Origin: CAYXUW01 sp964468375
GTDB lineage: Bacteria; Planctomycetota; Phycisphaerae; Sedimentisphaerales; Anaerobacaceae
DNA: 22,321 bases
Assembly (NCBI GenBank): GCA_964468375.1
Contig: CAYXUW010000020.1
Coordinates: forward strand, 1-22,321
Reading direction: 5' to 3'
The position numbers and the translations under genes are program-made. Below, in pieces: positions 16,202 through 22,321 of the stretch. The notes under the pieces are model-generated. The model made no database searches. It had not been told where the DNA came from and saw only the letters and a list, made by a program, of their open reading frames with translations. Each line of letters begins with the position of its first letter. Position 1 is the stretch's first letter.

Positions 16202-16788
16202 TTTGAAGGGTAATCCTCGACGGTGAAGGGTTCTGTTCCCGGTCTTTTTTCTGCGAATTTGCTTACATCCAGCTCCTGTGCTGTTATCTTATATCTTGGC
16301 CGAAATCTTTCAGGCATATCCGCGAGCATTTGTTTCGCCCTGTATGCATACCAGCTGTCGGGCCATTTGCTGATAATCTGCCTGCAGGCATCAACCATAA
16401 GTCTGAAGCCGGTATACGGCAATCGTCCTATGCTCCGGCCCGGCACAGCGACGTTCAGCAGCCGCTCGGCTTCTATTTTTTCTGTTTCCGAGAGCGGCTT
16501 AAAGTAGAGAACAGTCGGCTTTGCGGTTTCGGCGGGAATCCGGTTTTCTTCAGCGGGTTTTTGCTGTTGCTGTCGCTGGTCCGGTTCAGTCTCTTTTGCC
16601 GGTTGCGGCTTGGCCAGGAACTTTTCTTTATCCTCCTCTACCTTGTCGTAGAAAGTTCTCTGTTTGGCCTGCGGTGTTTCAGACGTTTGAGGGGGTTCAG
16701 AATTGCGAGACGTAAAGTTGCCTATCAGGACGACGGCGACCACGACGACAAGTGCAAAACCTGCTATTTTCAGCCAGAATGTTTTCAT
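16198..16788 (-). CDS. Membrane-anchored protein of unknown function
   Basis: A 196-residue protein with one N-terminal membrane segment (about 5-23, FWLKIAGFALVVVVAVVLIG). A charged, Gln- and Pro-rich linker follows (about 26-90), then a folded-looking C-terminal part (about 95-196) with WPDSWYAYRAKQMLADMPE, which reads like one TPR-type helical pair. I do not recognise the family. ATG 16788 is preferred over GTG 16797 because GGTGAT precedes it at good distance. The stop overlaps the thyA start by 4 nt, so the two are translationally coupled. A functional tie between a membrane protein and dTMP synthesis is not obvious. Confidence 0.75.
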   Translation of the reverse strand: MKTFWLKIAGFALVVVVAVVLIGNFTSRNSEPPQTSETPQAKQRTFYDKVEEDKEKFLAKPQPAKETEPDQRQQQQKPAEENRIPAETAKPTVLYFKPLSETEKIEAERLLNVAVPGRSIGRLPYTGFRLMVDACRQIISKWPDSWYAYRAKQMLADMPERFRPRYKITAQELDVSKFAEKRPGTEPFTVEDYPSK

Positions 16789-16816
16789 AACTATCACCAG
16801 CCCTTATGATTGGTAA

Positions 16817-16845
16817 TTGATTATTTATGGTTGATTGTCTATAAT
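16817..16845 (+). promoter_or_regulatory. Promoter of ribE-pdxA-rsmA
   Basis: TTGATT, exactly 17 nt, TATAAT (4/6 and 6/6) on the plus strand. The start near 16852 leaves about 53 nt of leader. That leader lacks room for and signs of an FMN riboswitch. Confidence 0.6.
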
Positions 16846-16847
16846 TG

Positions 16848-16875
16848 ATTTTAGCGTTTGACTCTTTTTTATCAA
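16848..16875 (-). promoter_or_regulatory. Candidate promoter for the membrane protein-thyA pair
   Basis: On the minus strand: TTGATA (16875-16870), 16 nt, TAAAAT (16853-16848), 5/6 and 5/6. Its start (about 16841) falls inside the -10 of the opposing ribE promoter. Confidence 0.5.
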
Positions 16876-16904
16876 CAGCAAATAGTAAATTTTGGAAAGT
16901 CATT

Positions 16905-17551
16905 ATGTTCACAGGGCTTATAAAGTCGGTTTGCACGGTAAAGTCGACTTCCACCGCCGGCGGCGGGATGCGTCTGGCCGTGGATTTGGGCGAGCTGGCC
17001 GGTGAGAGTAAAATCGGCGACAGCATCGCCGTAAACGGCGTGTGTTTGACCATTGCTGGATTGCGGGGTGGGCTTGCTGAGTTCGAGGTCAGCGGCGAAA
17101 CATTGGCNNNNNNNNNNAGTCGACGCTGGGGAAGTTAAAATCTTCGTCGCTCGTTAATGTGGAGCCGGCGATGGGTGCAGCCGACCGTTTCGGCGGGCAT
17201 TTTGTGTTAGGGCATGTCGATGGAACCGGGACGGTTAAGGCGATTAGGCGAAGGGGGGAATTTGCCGATATAGAGTTCGCGACAAGTCCCGAGTTGCTTG
17301 CTCAAATGGTAGTCAAGGGCTCTGTCGCGGTTGACGGAATAAGTTTGACAATAACAGCTATAGGCGGGAACAGTTTCAGTATATCGATAATTCCCGAGAC
17401 GCTAAAGAAAACGATACTCGGCACGGCGAAAATCGGCGATACGGTGAATATAGAAACTGATATAATAACTAAGGCGATAAGAAAGCAGTTTGAGAATATT
17501 TTACCGAAGGGACAGCTGACGGCTGAGAGATTGAAAGAGTTGGGTTTTTGA
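16905..17551 (+). CDS. ribE: Riboflavin synthase alpha-type, interrupted by an assembly gap
   Basis: Dismutates two 6,7-dimethyl-8-ribityllumazine to riboflavin. It starts with MFTGLIKSVC (family MFTGxIE) and has GGAAAG six bases upstream. The first barrel has GDSIAVNGVCLTI. The second has GHFVLGHVDG, KGSVAVDGISLTI, IPETLKKTILG and GDTVNIETDIITKAI, as expected for the internal duplication. Ten N at 17108-17117 break the frame: the frame before the gap (codons from 16905) and the frame after it (STLGKLKSS...) do not join. ETLA before the gap and STLG after it belong to the usual ETLxxTTLG segment, so the real gene is very probably intact. First gene of ribE-pdxA-rsmA. Confidence 0.93.
17108..17117. 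other. Assembly gap (10 N) inside ribE
   Basis: The run is a scaffolding placeholder, not a measured length. Frame continuity requires a true length of 2 modulo 3, and family spacing favours about 2 missing bases. Confidence 0.95.
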
Positions 17552-17566
17552 GCGCGATGCAGAAGG

Positions 17567-18634
17567 ATGGACAAAAGCAGCGGAAATAATTCAATAGACG
17601 AGAAGCCGGTCATAGGCATAACGATGGGCGATGCGGCGGGCATCGGCCCCGAGGTCGTGGTAAAAGCGCTTGCTGACCCGATTATCCGCAAGGCGGGTAA
17701 ATTTATTATTTTCGGTATGGAAGAGCCGCTTCGTTATGCGGCCGACAGGTGTGAGATTGAACCTTTCTGGGGCCGGCATCAGCACGAGAAAATCAGCAGA
17801 GATTATCCGCATAAGGTTATGGTGGCTGATTACGATGAGTATTCGGTTCCGCCGTGGATTACAGGCCCGAGCAAGGCCGCGGGGGAGGCGTCTGTGCGTT
17901 TTTGTCTGGACGCTATAGACGCGGCGAGGGACGGTATAATAGATGCGGTGGTAACAGCGCCAATCAGCAAGACCAGCTGGAAGTTAGCAGGCGCCAAATG
18001 GCCCGGTCATACGGAGCTGCTGGCCGAGAGGTGCAAATCGCCGCGAAAGGCGATGATGTTTGTCGCCGGCCCGTTGAGAGTAGCCCTTGCAACAATTCAC
18101 GAAGCGCTGTTTGAAGTTCGGCATAAGTTTACAATCGGCTGCGTTTTCGAGCCGATAGACCTGCTGAACGATACGCTGAAAGAGTATTTCGAAATCGAAG
18201 AGCCGAAAATCGGCGTCGCCGCACTTAATCCCCACGCCGGAGAGGACGGACAGTTCGGCGATGAGGAGCAGCGGATAATATCGCCGGCGATTCTGCTGGC
18301 GCAGGAGCAGGGTATAAACTGCAGCGGGCCTTTTCCTGCCGACACGCTGTTCCTGCGGGCGTCGCACGGCGAATTCGACGCCGTCGTTGCGATGTATCAC
18401 GACCAGGGGATGATACCTGTAAAACTTCTTGCATTCGACGAGGCGGTCAATATCACTATCGGCATACCGATAATCAGGACGTCGCCGGCTCACGGAACGG
18501 CCTTCGATATCGCCGGCAAAAACGCAGCAAGGTCGAGAAGTATGAAACTGGCCGTGACAACGGCAATTCAAATGGCCGTGAGAAAAAAGGCCTATCAGCT
18601 TGTTCAGCGGACGTCCGGACCAGATGCAGACTAA
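17567..18634 (+). CDS. pdxA: 4-hydroxythreonine-4-phosphate dehydrogenase
   Basis: NAD-dependent oxidation of 4-phosphohydroxy-L-threonine on the DXP-dependent route to pyridoxal 5'-phosphate. 355 residues. Metal ligands matching the three E. coli histidines are H178 (RVALATIHEAL), H223 (LNPHAGEDG) and H278 (YHDQGM). TAPISKTSW, WPGHTELLA and RTSPAHGTAFDIAGK are the other family blocks. GITMGDAAGIGPEV opens the protein. The ribosome site is odd: AGAAGG abuts the ATG with no spacing, so translation may depend on ribE 15 nt upstream. The last 11 nt overlap rsmA. The pdxA-rsmA order is also known from the E. coli surA-pdxA-rsmA operon. DXP for this pathway comes from dxs in the same window. Confidence 0.97.
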   Translation: MDKSSGNNSIDEKPVIGITMGDAAGIGPEVVVKALADPIIRKAGKFIIFGMEEPLRYAADRCEIEPFWGRHQHEKISRDYPHKVMVADYDEYSVPPWITGPSKAAGEASVRFCLDAIDAARDGIIDAVVTAPISKTSWKLAGAKWPGHTELLAERCKSPRKAMMFVAGPLRVALATIHEALFEVRHKFTIGCVFEPIDLLNDTLKEYFEIEEPKIGVAALNPHAGEDGQFGDEEQRIISPAILLAQEQGINCSGPFPADTLFLRASHGEFDAVVAMYHDQGMIPVKLLAFDEAVNITIGIPIIRTSPAHGTAFDIAGKNAARSRSMKLAVTTAIQMAVRKKAYQLVQRTSGPDAD

Positions 18635-19505
18635 ACACCGAATCCAGGAGTTGCTCGCATCGGCGGGTATCGAGCCGAACAAACGGCTCGGACAAAATTT
18701 TCTCATCGATTTAAACCTGATGCGTTTGCTGATAGACGCTGCGCATATAGGCGAAGACGATGTTGTTCTCGAAGTCGGCTGCGGCACGGGTTCTCTTACG
18801 CAAGCTCTCGCCGAGCAGGCCGGCAGGGTTATCGCCGTCGAGACAGATGACGGGCTGGCCAAAATTGCCGTGGAGGAAGTCAAAACCGGCAATGTCGAGG
18901 TCATCAGTGCCGATATTCTGGAGAACAAGAGCACCATCAACAGAACGGTAAGCGACGCCGTCGAGTCAGCTCGAAAAAAGCTCTCGGGCAGATTTCTTTT
19001 GGTTTCAAACCTGCCTTATAATATCGCATCTTCTTTGATGATGGATTTGATTACAGGCCCGATGACGGCGGACGCGATGTATGTCACGGTTCAAAAAGAA
19101 GTAGCCGAGCGAATGACGGCCGAACCCGGCGACAGGCACTACGGCACGTTGAGCATACATATGACTGCGACGGGCGAGGTAAAAACAGAAAGACAGTTGA
19201 AGCCGACGGTGTTTTGGCCTCAGCCGCAGGTGCATTCGGCGATGGTAAGCTTTGTCCGCGAGCCCGAGAAGGTCAGCCGAATTAGAAGTATGGAGCTTCT
19301 CGGCGAGGTGATAAACCTTTTTATGCAGCATCGGCGAAAAATGGTGCAGGCCTGCACGAAATTTGCCGCCGGCCAGCTCGCAGAAATTAGCAGCTGGCCC
19401 GAGATTTTCCGGCAATGCGGCATAGATCCGCATAACCGTCCCGAACAGCTCACGCCGGAAGATTACATAGCTGTCGCAAACCTGTGCTTAGAAAATAAGC
19501 GTTAG
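18624..19505 (+). CDS. rsmA: 16S rRNA adenine(1518/1519)-N6 dimethyltransferase
   Basis: Dimethylates two adjacent adenines in the 3' hairpin of 16S rRNA. The ATG at 18624 gives 293 residues and begins just before the standard N-terminal helix (QTKHRIQELLASAGI...RLGQNF). A TTG at 18600 would add eight residues inside pdxA and is less likely. SAM motif I is LEVGCGTGSLTQ (49-60), with the acidic residue E73 after it. The catalytic NLPY is at 129-132 (SNLPYNIAS). A short insertion near residues 100-123 (rich in charged residues) precedes the catalytic strand. QPQVHSAMV and the C-terminal helical region complete the family layout. It is convergent with the fumarase gene 19 nt away. Confidence 0.96.
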   Translation: MQTKHRIQELLASAGIEPNKRLGQNFLIDLNLMRLLIDAAHIGEDDVVLEVGCGTGSLTQALAEQAGRVIAVETDDGLAKIAVEEVKTGNVEVISADILENKSTINRTVSDAVESARKKLSGRFLLVSNLPYNIASSLMMDLITGPMTADAMYVTVQKEVAERMTAEPGDRHYGTLSIHMTATGEVKTERQLKPTVFWPQPQVHSAMVSFVREPEKVSRIRSMELLGEVINLFMQHRRKMVQACTKFAAGQLAEISSWPEIFRQCGIDPHNRPEQLTPEDYIAVANLCLENKR

Positions 19506-19525
19506 AAATTTCGGTTTTGAAATTT
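19506..19525. terminator. A/T-rich hairpin between convergent genes
   Basis: AAATTTC, 6 nt, GAAATTT is a perfect 7-bp inverted repeat filling the gap between the rsmA and fumarase stops. It could end transcripts from both sides, but it is weak because only one pair is G-C and no long T-run follows. Confidence 0.3.
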
Positions 19526-20397
19526 TATATGACTGCTGATTTGTGGCGGTGGCTGTGGCACTCGATATTGACGGCGGCCGGTAGCGAGGCAATATGGCAG
19601 GGAGCAGTTTCGATTAGACAAGCCAGAGCGGTAGTGTCTCCGCCGAGGCCCTGCGGCCCGAGACCGAGAGCGTTAATCCGGCCGAGTAAATCGTCTTCGA
19701 GTTTTGCGTAAAATTCATCGCTGTTTTTTTGCTGGAGATTTCGCAGCAGAGCTTTTTTGCTCAGCAGGCAACTCATCTCGAAATTACCCCCGATTCCCAC
19801 GCCGACGATAAACGGCGGGCAGGCATCAGCGCCGGCCTGCTTGACGACATCGACAATCCACTGGATTATTTCTTCTTTCTCGGCGGTGGGGTTGAACATT
19901 TTGAACCGACTTTTATTCTCGCATCCGCCGCCTTTAGTGATGACGGTCATCTTTAGCTTGTCGCCCGGGACAACCGAGTGATGAATTACGGCAGGTGTAT
20001 TCAAGCCAGTGTTCTCGCGTTTATTGAGCGGCTCGGCGACGACGCTGTTTCTGAGATAGCCGTTTTTATAACCGGCCTCTACGCCCAAGTTAATCGCGTC
20101 GAACAGCGTCTGTGCTTTATCCGGCTTAACAAAAACCTCGCATCCCTGCTCGACGAAGACAACGGCCAGCCCAGTATCCTGACAGAGAGGTATCCTTTCG
20201 TCTTTTGCTATGCGGGCATTCTCGATGAGCTGGTTTAAGATTTTCACCGCTGCCGGATTGGACTCTTTCCGGGCAGCTTCTTTGAGAGCGGCCAGAACAT
20301 CCGGCGGAAGTTCGTATGCGCTTGCTATGCAGAGCGATTCGACTGTATTGACTATTTTTTCAAATTCGATATATCGCAAATTATTATTTGCCGCCAT
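19525..20397 (-). CDS. Fe-S hydro-lyase alpha-type subunit (class I fumarase/tartrate dehydratase)
   Basis: Matches the N-terminal (alpha) part of oxygen-sensitive class I fumarases and the alpha subunit of L-tartrate dehydratase, which use a [4Fe-4S] cluster to hydrate or dehydrate dicarboxylates. The three cluster cysteines are in place: C72 in PLCQDTG, C193 in ACPPFIVGVGIGG and C280 in NIECHSHRH. KGGGCENKSR, GLGGDTTALA and APCHIASLPAAVN are also typical. It is 290 residues, the length of a separate alpha subunit. Its beta partner is normally adjacent, but here rsmA is convergent downstream and a divergent gene lies upstream, so the beta gene must be elsewhere. The ATG at 20397 is the first start after an in-frame TAG. 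Fumarase versus tartrate dehydratase cannot be decided here. Confidence 0.93.
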   Translation of the reverse strand: MAANNNLRYIEFEKIVNTVESLCIASAYELPPDVLAALKEAARKESNPAAVKILNQLIENARIAKDERIPLCQDTGLAVVFVEQGCEVFVKPDKAQTLFDAINLGVEAGYKNGYLRNSVVAEPLNKRENTGLNTPAVIHHSVVPGDKLKMTVITKGGGCENKSRFKMFNPTAEKEEIIQWIVDVVKQAGADACPPFIVGVGIGGNFEMSCLLSKKALLRNLQQKNSDEFYAKLEDDLLGRINALGLGPQGLGGDTTALACLIETAPCHIASLPAAVNIECHSHRHKSAVI

Positions 20398-20464
20398 AGC
20401 AGTTTCGAGAATTTTAATATCTTTGAACGTTGCCGGAACCTGATTATTCAGCAGCTACAGCGAA

Positions 20465-20493
20465 ATTTTAATCAGCGGATAGTTTCGTTGCAA
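20465..20493 (-). promoter_or_regulatory. Candidate promoter of the fumarase-type gene
   Basis: On the minus strand: TTGCAA (20493-20488), 17 nt, TAAAAT (20470-20465), 4/6 and 5/6. It shares its -35 hexamer with the plus-strand promoter. Confidence 0.45.
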
Positions 20494-20516
20494 GATAAAA
20501 CCGTTTTTGCTATAAT
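20488..20516 (+). promoter_or_regulatory. Promoter of the TPR-like/rluD-family genes
   Basis: TTGCAA, exactly 17 nt, TATAAT on the plus strand (4/6 and 6/6), with TGC before the -10 (extended -10). The start near 20523 leaves about 60 nt of leader. The TTGCAA is its own reverse complement. Confidence 0.65.
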
Positions 20517-20583
20517 GCCGCTTTGAGCTTACAATCGGGTATTATTGACGCCAGTATATTTTGGAGCAGAAAAGAGAAAATAA

Positions 20584-21438
20584 ATGAAATCCGAACATCG
20601 TCACCAATTGAAAACCAACGAATTGGCCGAGTGGTTGGCAAACTTTCCCCAATGGGCGAAGAAAAATGCCACAACGATTATTTACGTTTCAGTTGTTGTT
20701 GTTCTGGTCGGCGGGGCATATATCTGGAAGGTGTACGAGGAAAAAGTGATAGCTGTTCGAAGAAAGCTCGCATTTACAAGCTCTGCTTCTCAGTTATCGC
20801 AGGCTAAGGCGCAAATTCTTCGGGCCCAGACTCGGGGGGTGGATATCGCCTATACTCTTATCCAGACCGCCGACAATCTCCGGGACATCGCCCGAAACGC
20901 AAAAAAAGATAATATGGCCGCCTTGATTCTGATAAAGCGGGCGGAGGCATTACGAGCGGAGCTGCATTACCGCTTCGGCAGTGTGAACAAGGAAAATTTA
21001 ACCGAGCAAATAAACCGGGCCAGGGAAAGCTACACAGAGGCCCTCGAAAAAGCTTCGGGTGATCCTACGCTGACGGCTATGGCTAAATTCGGCCTGGGAC
21101 TGTGCGAAGAAGAGCTCGGCAACTTCGAGCAGGCGCGGCAAATTTATAACGGAATAGTTACAAACCCCGATTTCCAATATACCGTCATTGTTCCTCAGGC
21201 GCAGCAGCGTCTTGACACAATGGATGCTTACAGGCAGGAAATTGCCTTTAAGCCGGCGCCAAAGCGACAGCGGCCGGCTGCGGAAGCTGTGCGTCCCGAA
21301 TTTGATATCCAAACACCCCAGGGACTTCCGTCTCAAATGGGGCCGTTCAAGGTTCCCGAAGTTAATTTACCGTCGCAGGAGCCGAATAGTGCGCTCAAGG
21401 CCCCGGACTTCAATTTACCCGGCCTGGAATATGAGTAA
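20584..21438 (+). CDS. Membrane-anchored TPR-like protein
   Basis: 284 residues. One membrane segment at about 31-48 (TIIYVSVVVVLVGGAYIW) follows a short basic cytoplasmic part, so the rest should face the periplasm. Residues 55-200 are helical, with TPR-like units (RARESYTEALEKASGDP; AKFGLGLCEEELGNFEQARQIY). Residues 220-284 are rich in Pro and Gln and look disordered. The layout recalls YfgM-type TPR anchors, but I do not claim that family. It precedes the pseudouridine synthase by 6 nt on the same strand, so the two are likely cotranscribed. The ribosome site (AGAG before the ATG) is modest. Confidence 0.85.
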   Translation: MKSEHRHQLKTNELAEWLANFPQWAKKNATTIIYVSVVVVLVGGAYIWKVYEEKVIAVRRKLAFTSSASQLSQAKAQILRAQTRGVDIAYTLIQTADNLRDIARNAKKDNMAALILIKRAEALRAELHYRFGSVNKENLTEQINRARESYTEALEKASGDPTLTAMAKFGLGLCEEELGNFEQARQIYNGIVTNPDFQYTVIVPQAQQRLDTMDAYRQEIAFKPAPKRQRPAAEAVRPEFDIQTPQGLPSQMGPFKVPEVNLPSQEPNSALKAPDFNLPGLEYE

Positions 21439-21444
21439 AGCCAG

Positions 21445-22321
21445 ATGCAGGATGCCAGCGCAGACAGCGGACAGCTAACACTTCACGTAGGCCACTCAGT
21501 CAGACAGCGCCGCATCGATAAATACCTCCACGGCAGGTTCGGCAACTTCAGCCGTGTTATGCTCCAGGAAGTAATCAAAGCGGGCGGCGTTAAGGTCAAC
21601 GGCAAAGTCGTAAAGCCCAGCTTTAAGTTAAGTCCCGGCGATATTATCGAAATGACCCTACCCGAGCTGCCGAGCAAGGAAATTCCGCCGCAGGATATTC
21701 CGCTGAATATCATTTATGAGGACGATGACATAATCGTGCTCAATAAACCCCCCGATATGATTGTCCACCCCGCAAGGGGCAACCTCAACGGCACGTTGGT
21801 AAACGCTCTGGCTTTCTACTCGGACAAGCTCTCCAGCGGATTAGGCGAGTTCAGACCGGGCATCGTGCATCGGCTCGACAGAAATACCACCGGTGTTATG
21901 GTTGTTACCAAAAACGATACCGCCCAGTGGAAAATCGCCAAACAATTCGAAGACCGCAAGGTCAAGAAAAGTTATCTCGCCATAGTCCACGGCACGCCCG
22001 AACTGACGGCCGACCGTATAAAAGCGCCGCTGGGTGTTCATCCGAGAGTGAGAGAGAAATATGCGATTCGCCCTGAAGTCGGCAGGGAGGCAATCACCTT
22101 CTACGAAATCCTCGAAAGCTTTCGCGGCTTTTCTCTGTTGAAGCTGACCCCCAAGACCGGCAGAACGCATCAGATACGCGTTCATTTATCTTACATCAAG
22201 CATCCGATTGTCGGCGATGATATGTATGGCGGAAAACTCATCTACCCCTGGCAGCTCGCCGACGGCGAACCGGCTGTTGAGGAACCGATTATAAGCAGGG
22301 TCGCCCTTCACGCCCATACAC
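21445..22321 (+). CDS. rluD: RluD-family pseudouridine synthase (3' end outside window)
   Basis: Converts specific uridines of 23S rRNA to pseudouridine. 292 codons are visible and the frame is open to the right edge. An S4 RNA-binding domain covers about 18-75 (RQRRIDKYLHGRF..., AGGVKVNGKVVKP). The catalytic domain follows: IIYEDDDIIVLNKPPDMIVHP, then HRLDRNTTG (142-150) with D145 as the catalytic aspartate, then KLTPKTGRTHQIRVHL (233-248). The ATG at 21445 is taken because it keeps the S4 domain whole and lies just after the upstream stop; no strong ribosome site is visible, suggesting coupled translation. RluD, RluC and related enzymes cannot be told apart with certainty, so the symbol is tentative. 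Confidence 0.92.
   Translation, partial: MQDASADSGQLTLHVGHSVRQRRIDKYLHGRFGNFSRVMLQEVIKAGGVKVNGKVVKPSFKLSPGDIIEMTLPELPSKEIPPQDIPLNIIYEDDDIIVLNKPPDMIVHPARGNLNGTLVNALAFYSDKLSSGLGEFRPGIVHRLDRNTTGVMVVTKNDTAQWKIAKQFEDRKVKKSYLAIVHGTPELTADRIKAPLGVHPRVREKYAIRPEVGREAITFYEILESFRGFSLLKLTPKTGRTHQIRVHLSYIKHPIVGDDMYGGKLIYPWQLADGEPAVEEPIISRVALHAHT

Noticed and set aside
16846..16904. FMN riboswitch upstream of ribE
   Set aside because: The leader is about 53 nt and lacks the AGGG...GGTGAAATTCC type core, so it is too short and has no match.
17108..17160. Frameshift making ribE a pseudogene
   Set aside because: The frame change coincides with a placeholder run of N and both halves keep intact family motifs.
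17984..18940. 318-codon minus-strand frame across pdxA and rsmA
   Set aside because: The plus-strand frames carry all PdxA metal ligands and the RsmA motifs; this frame is a shadow of their codon bias.
1..22321. CRISPR array, insertion sequence, phage or other mobile element
   Set aside because: No spaced direct-repeat array, transposase, integrase or terminal repeats were seen anywhere in the window.

Overview
The window is a dense bacterial chromosome segment carrying 20 genes on both strands, with most gene gaps short. The genes are mostly housekeeping: isoprenoid, riboflavin, pyridoxal phosphate and NADP synthesis, tRNA and rRNA modification, and dNTP control. Mixed in are a trehalase, an orphan CheW-like protein and several exported TPR or lipoprotein genes. 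The class I (iron-sulfur) fumarase subunit, a thymidylate synthase of unusual sequence and the long low-complexity exported TPR protein would fit an anaerobic Planctomycetota member (Phycisphaerae type). That placement is an inference from gene style, not from a marker gene. A 10-N run at 17108-17117 shows that this is a draft or metagenome assembly.

Layout from left to right. 1-2446 (minus): a GH37 trehalase cut off by the left edge, preceded by a CheW-like gene. 2774-5569 (plus): a two-domain M16 metallopeptidase lipoprotein. 5589-6995 (minus): a beta-CASP metallo-beta-lactamase RNase with its own good promoter. 7112-12542 (minus): a cluster ispA-dxs-nadK followed by an exported TPR protein. 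12635-13567 (plus): miaA. 13573-14718 (minus): nrdR followed by a stand-alone tandem ATP-cone protein, driven by a near-consensus promoter that overlaps two direct repeats. 14949-15192 (minus): a probable structured small RNA with promoter-like hexamers, several compensatory helices and a strong intrinsic terminator. 15320-16788 (minus): a membrane-anchored protein and a thymidylate synthase with overlapping ends. 16905-19505 (plus): ribE-pdxA-rsmA. 19525-20397 (minus): a class I fumarase/tartrate dehydratase alpha-type subunit without its beta partner. 20584-22321 (plus): a membrane-anchored TPR-like protein and an RluD-family pseudouridine synthase cut off by the right edge.

Two functional themes stand out. 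From 13573 to 16201 the DNA-precursor genes nrdR, the ATP-cone protein and thyA surround the unassigned structured RNA. From 9690 to 12542 dxs and ispA make the isoprenoid precursor supply, and pdxA (17567) belongs to the PLP pathway that also starts from DXP. Three divergent gene pairs (ispA/miaA, membrane protein/ribE, fumarase/TPR) have promoter-like elements packed against or into each other; at 20488-20493 one palindromic TTGCAA hexamer could serve as the -35 of both promoters.

The best candidate for something undescribed is the approximately 240-nt RNA at 14949-15192. The orphan CheW-like gene, the stand-alone double ATP-cone and the calcium-motif trehalase are secondary.
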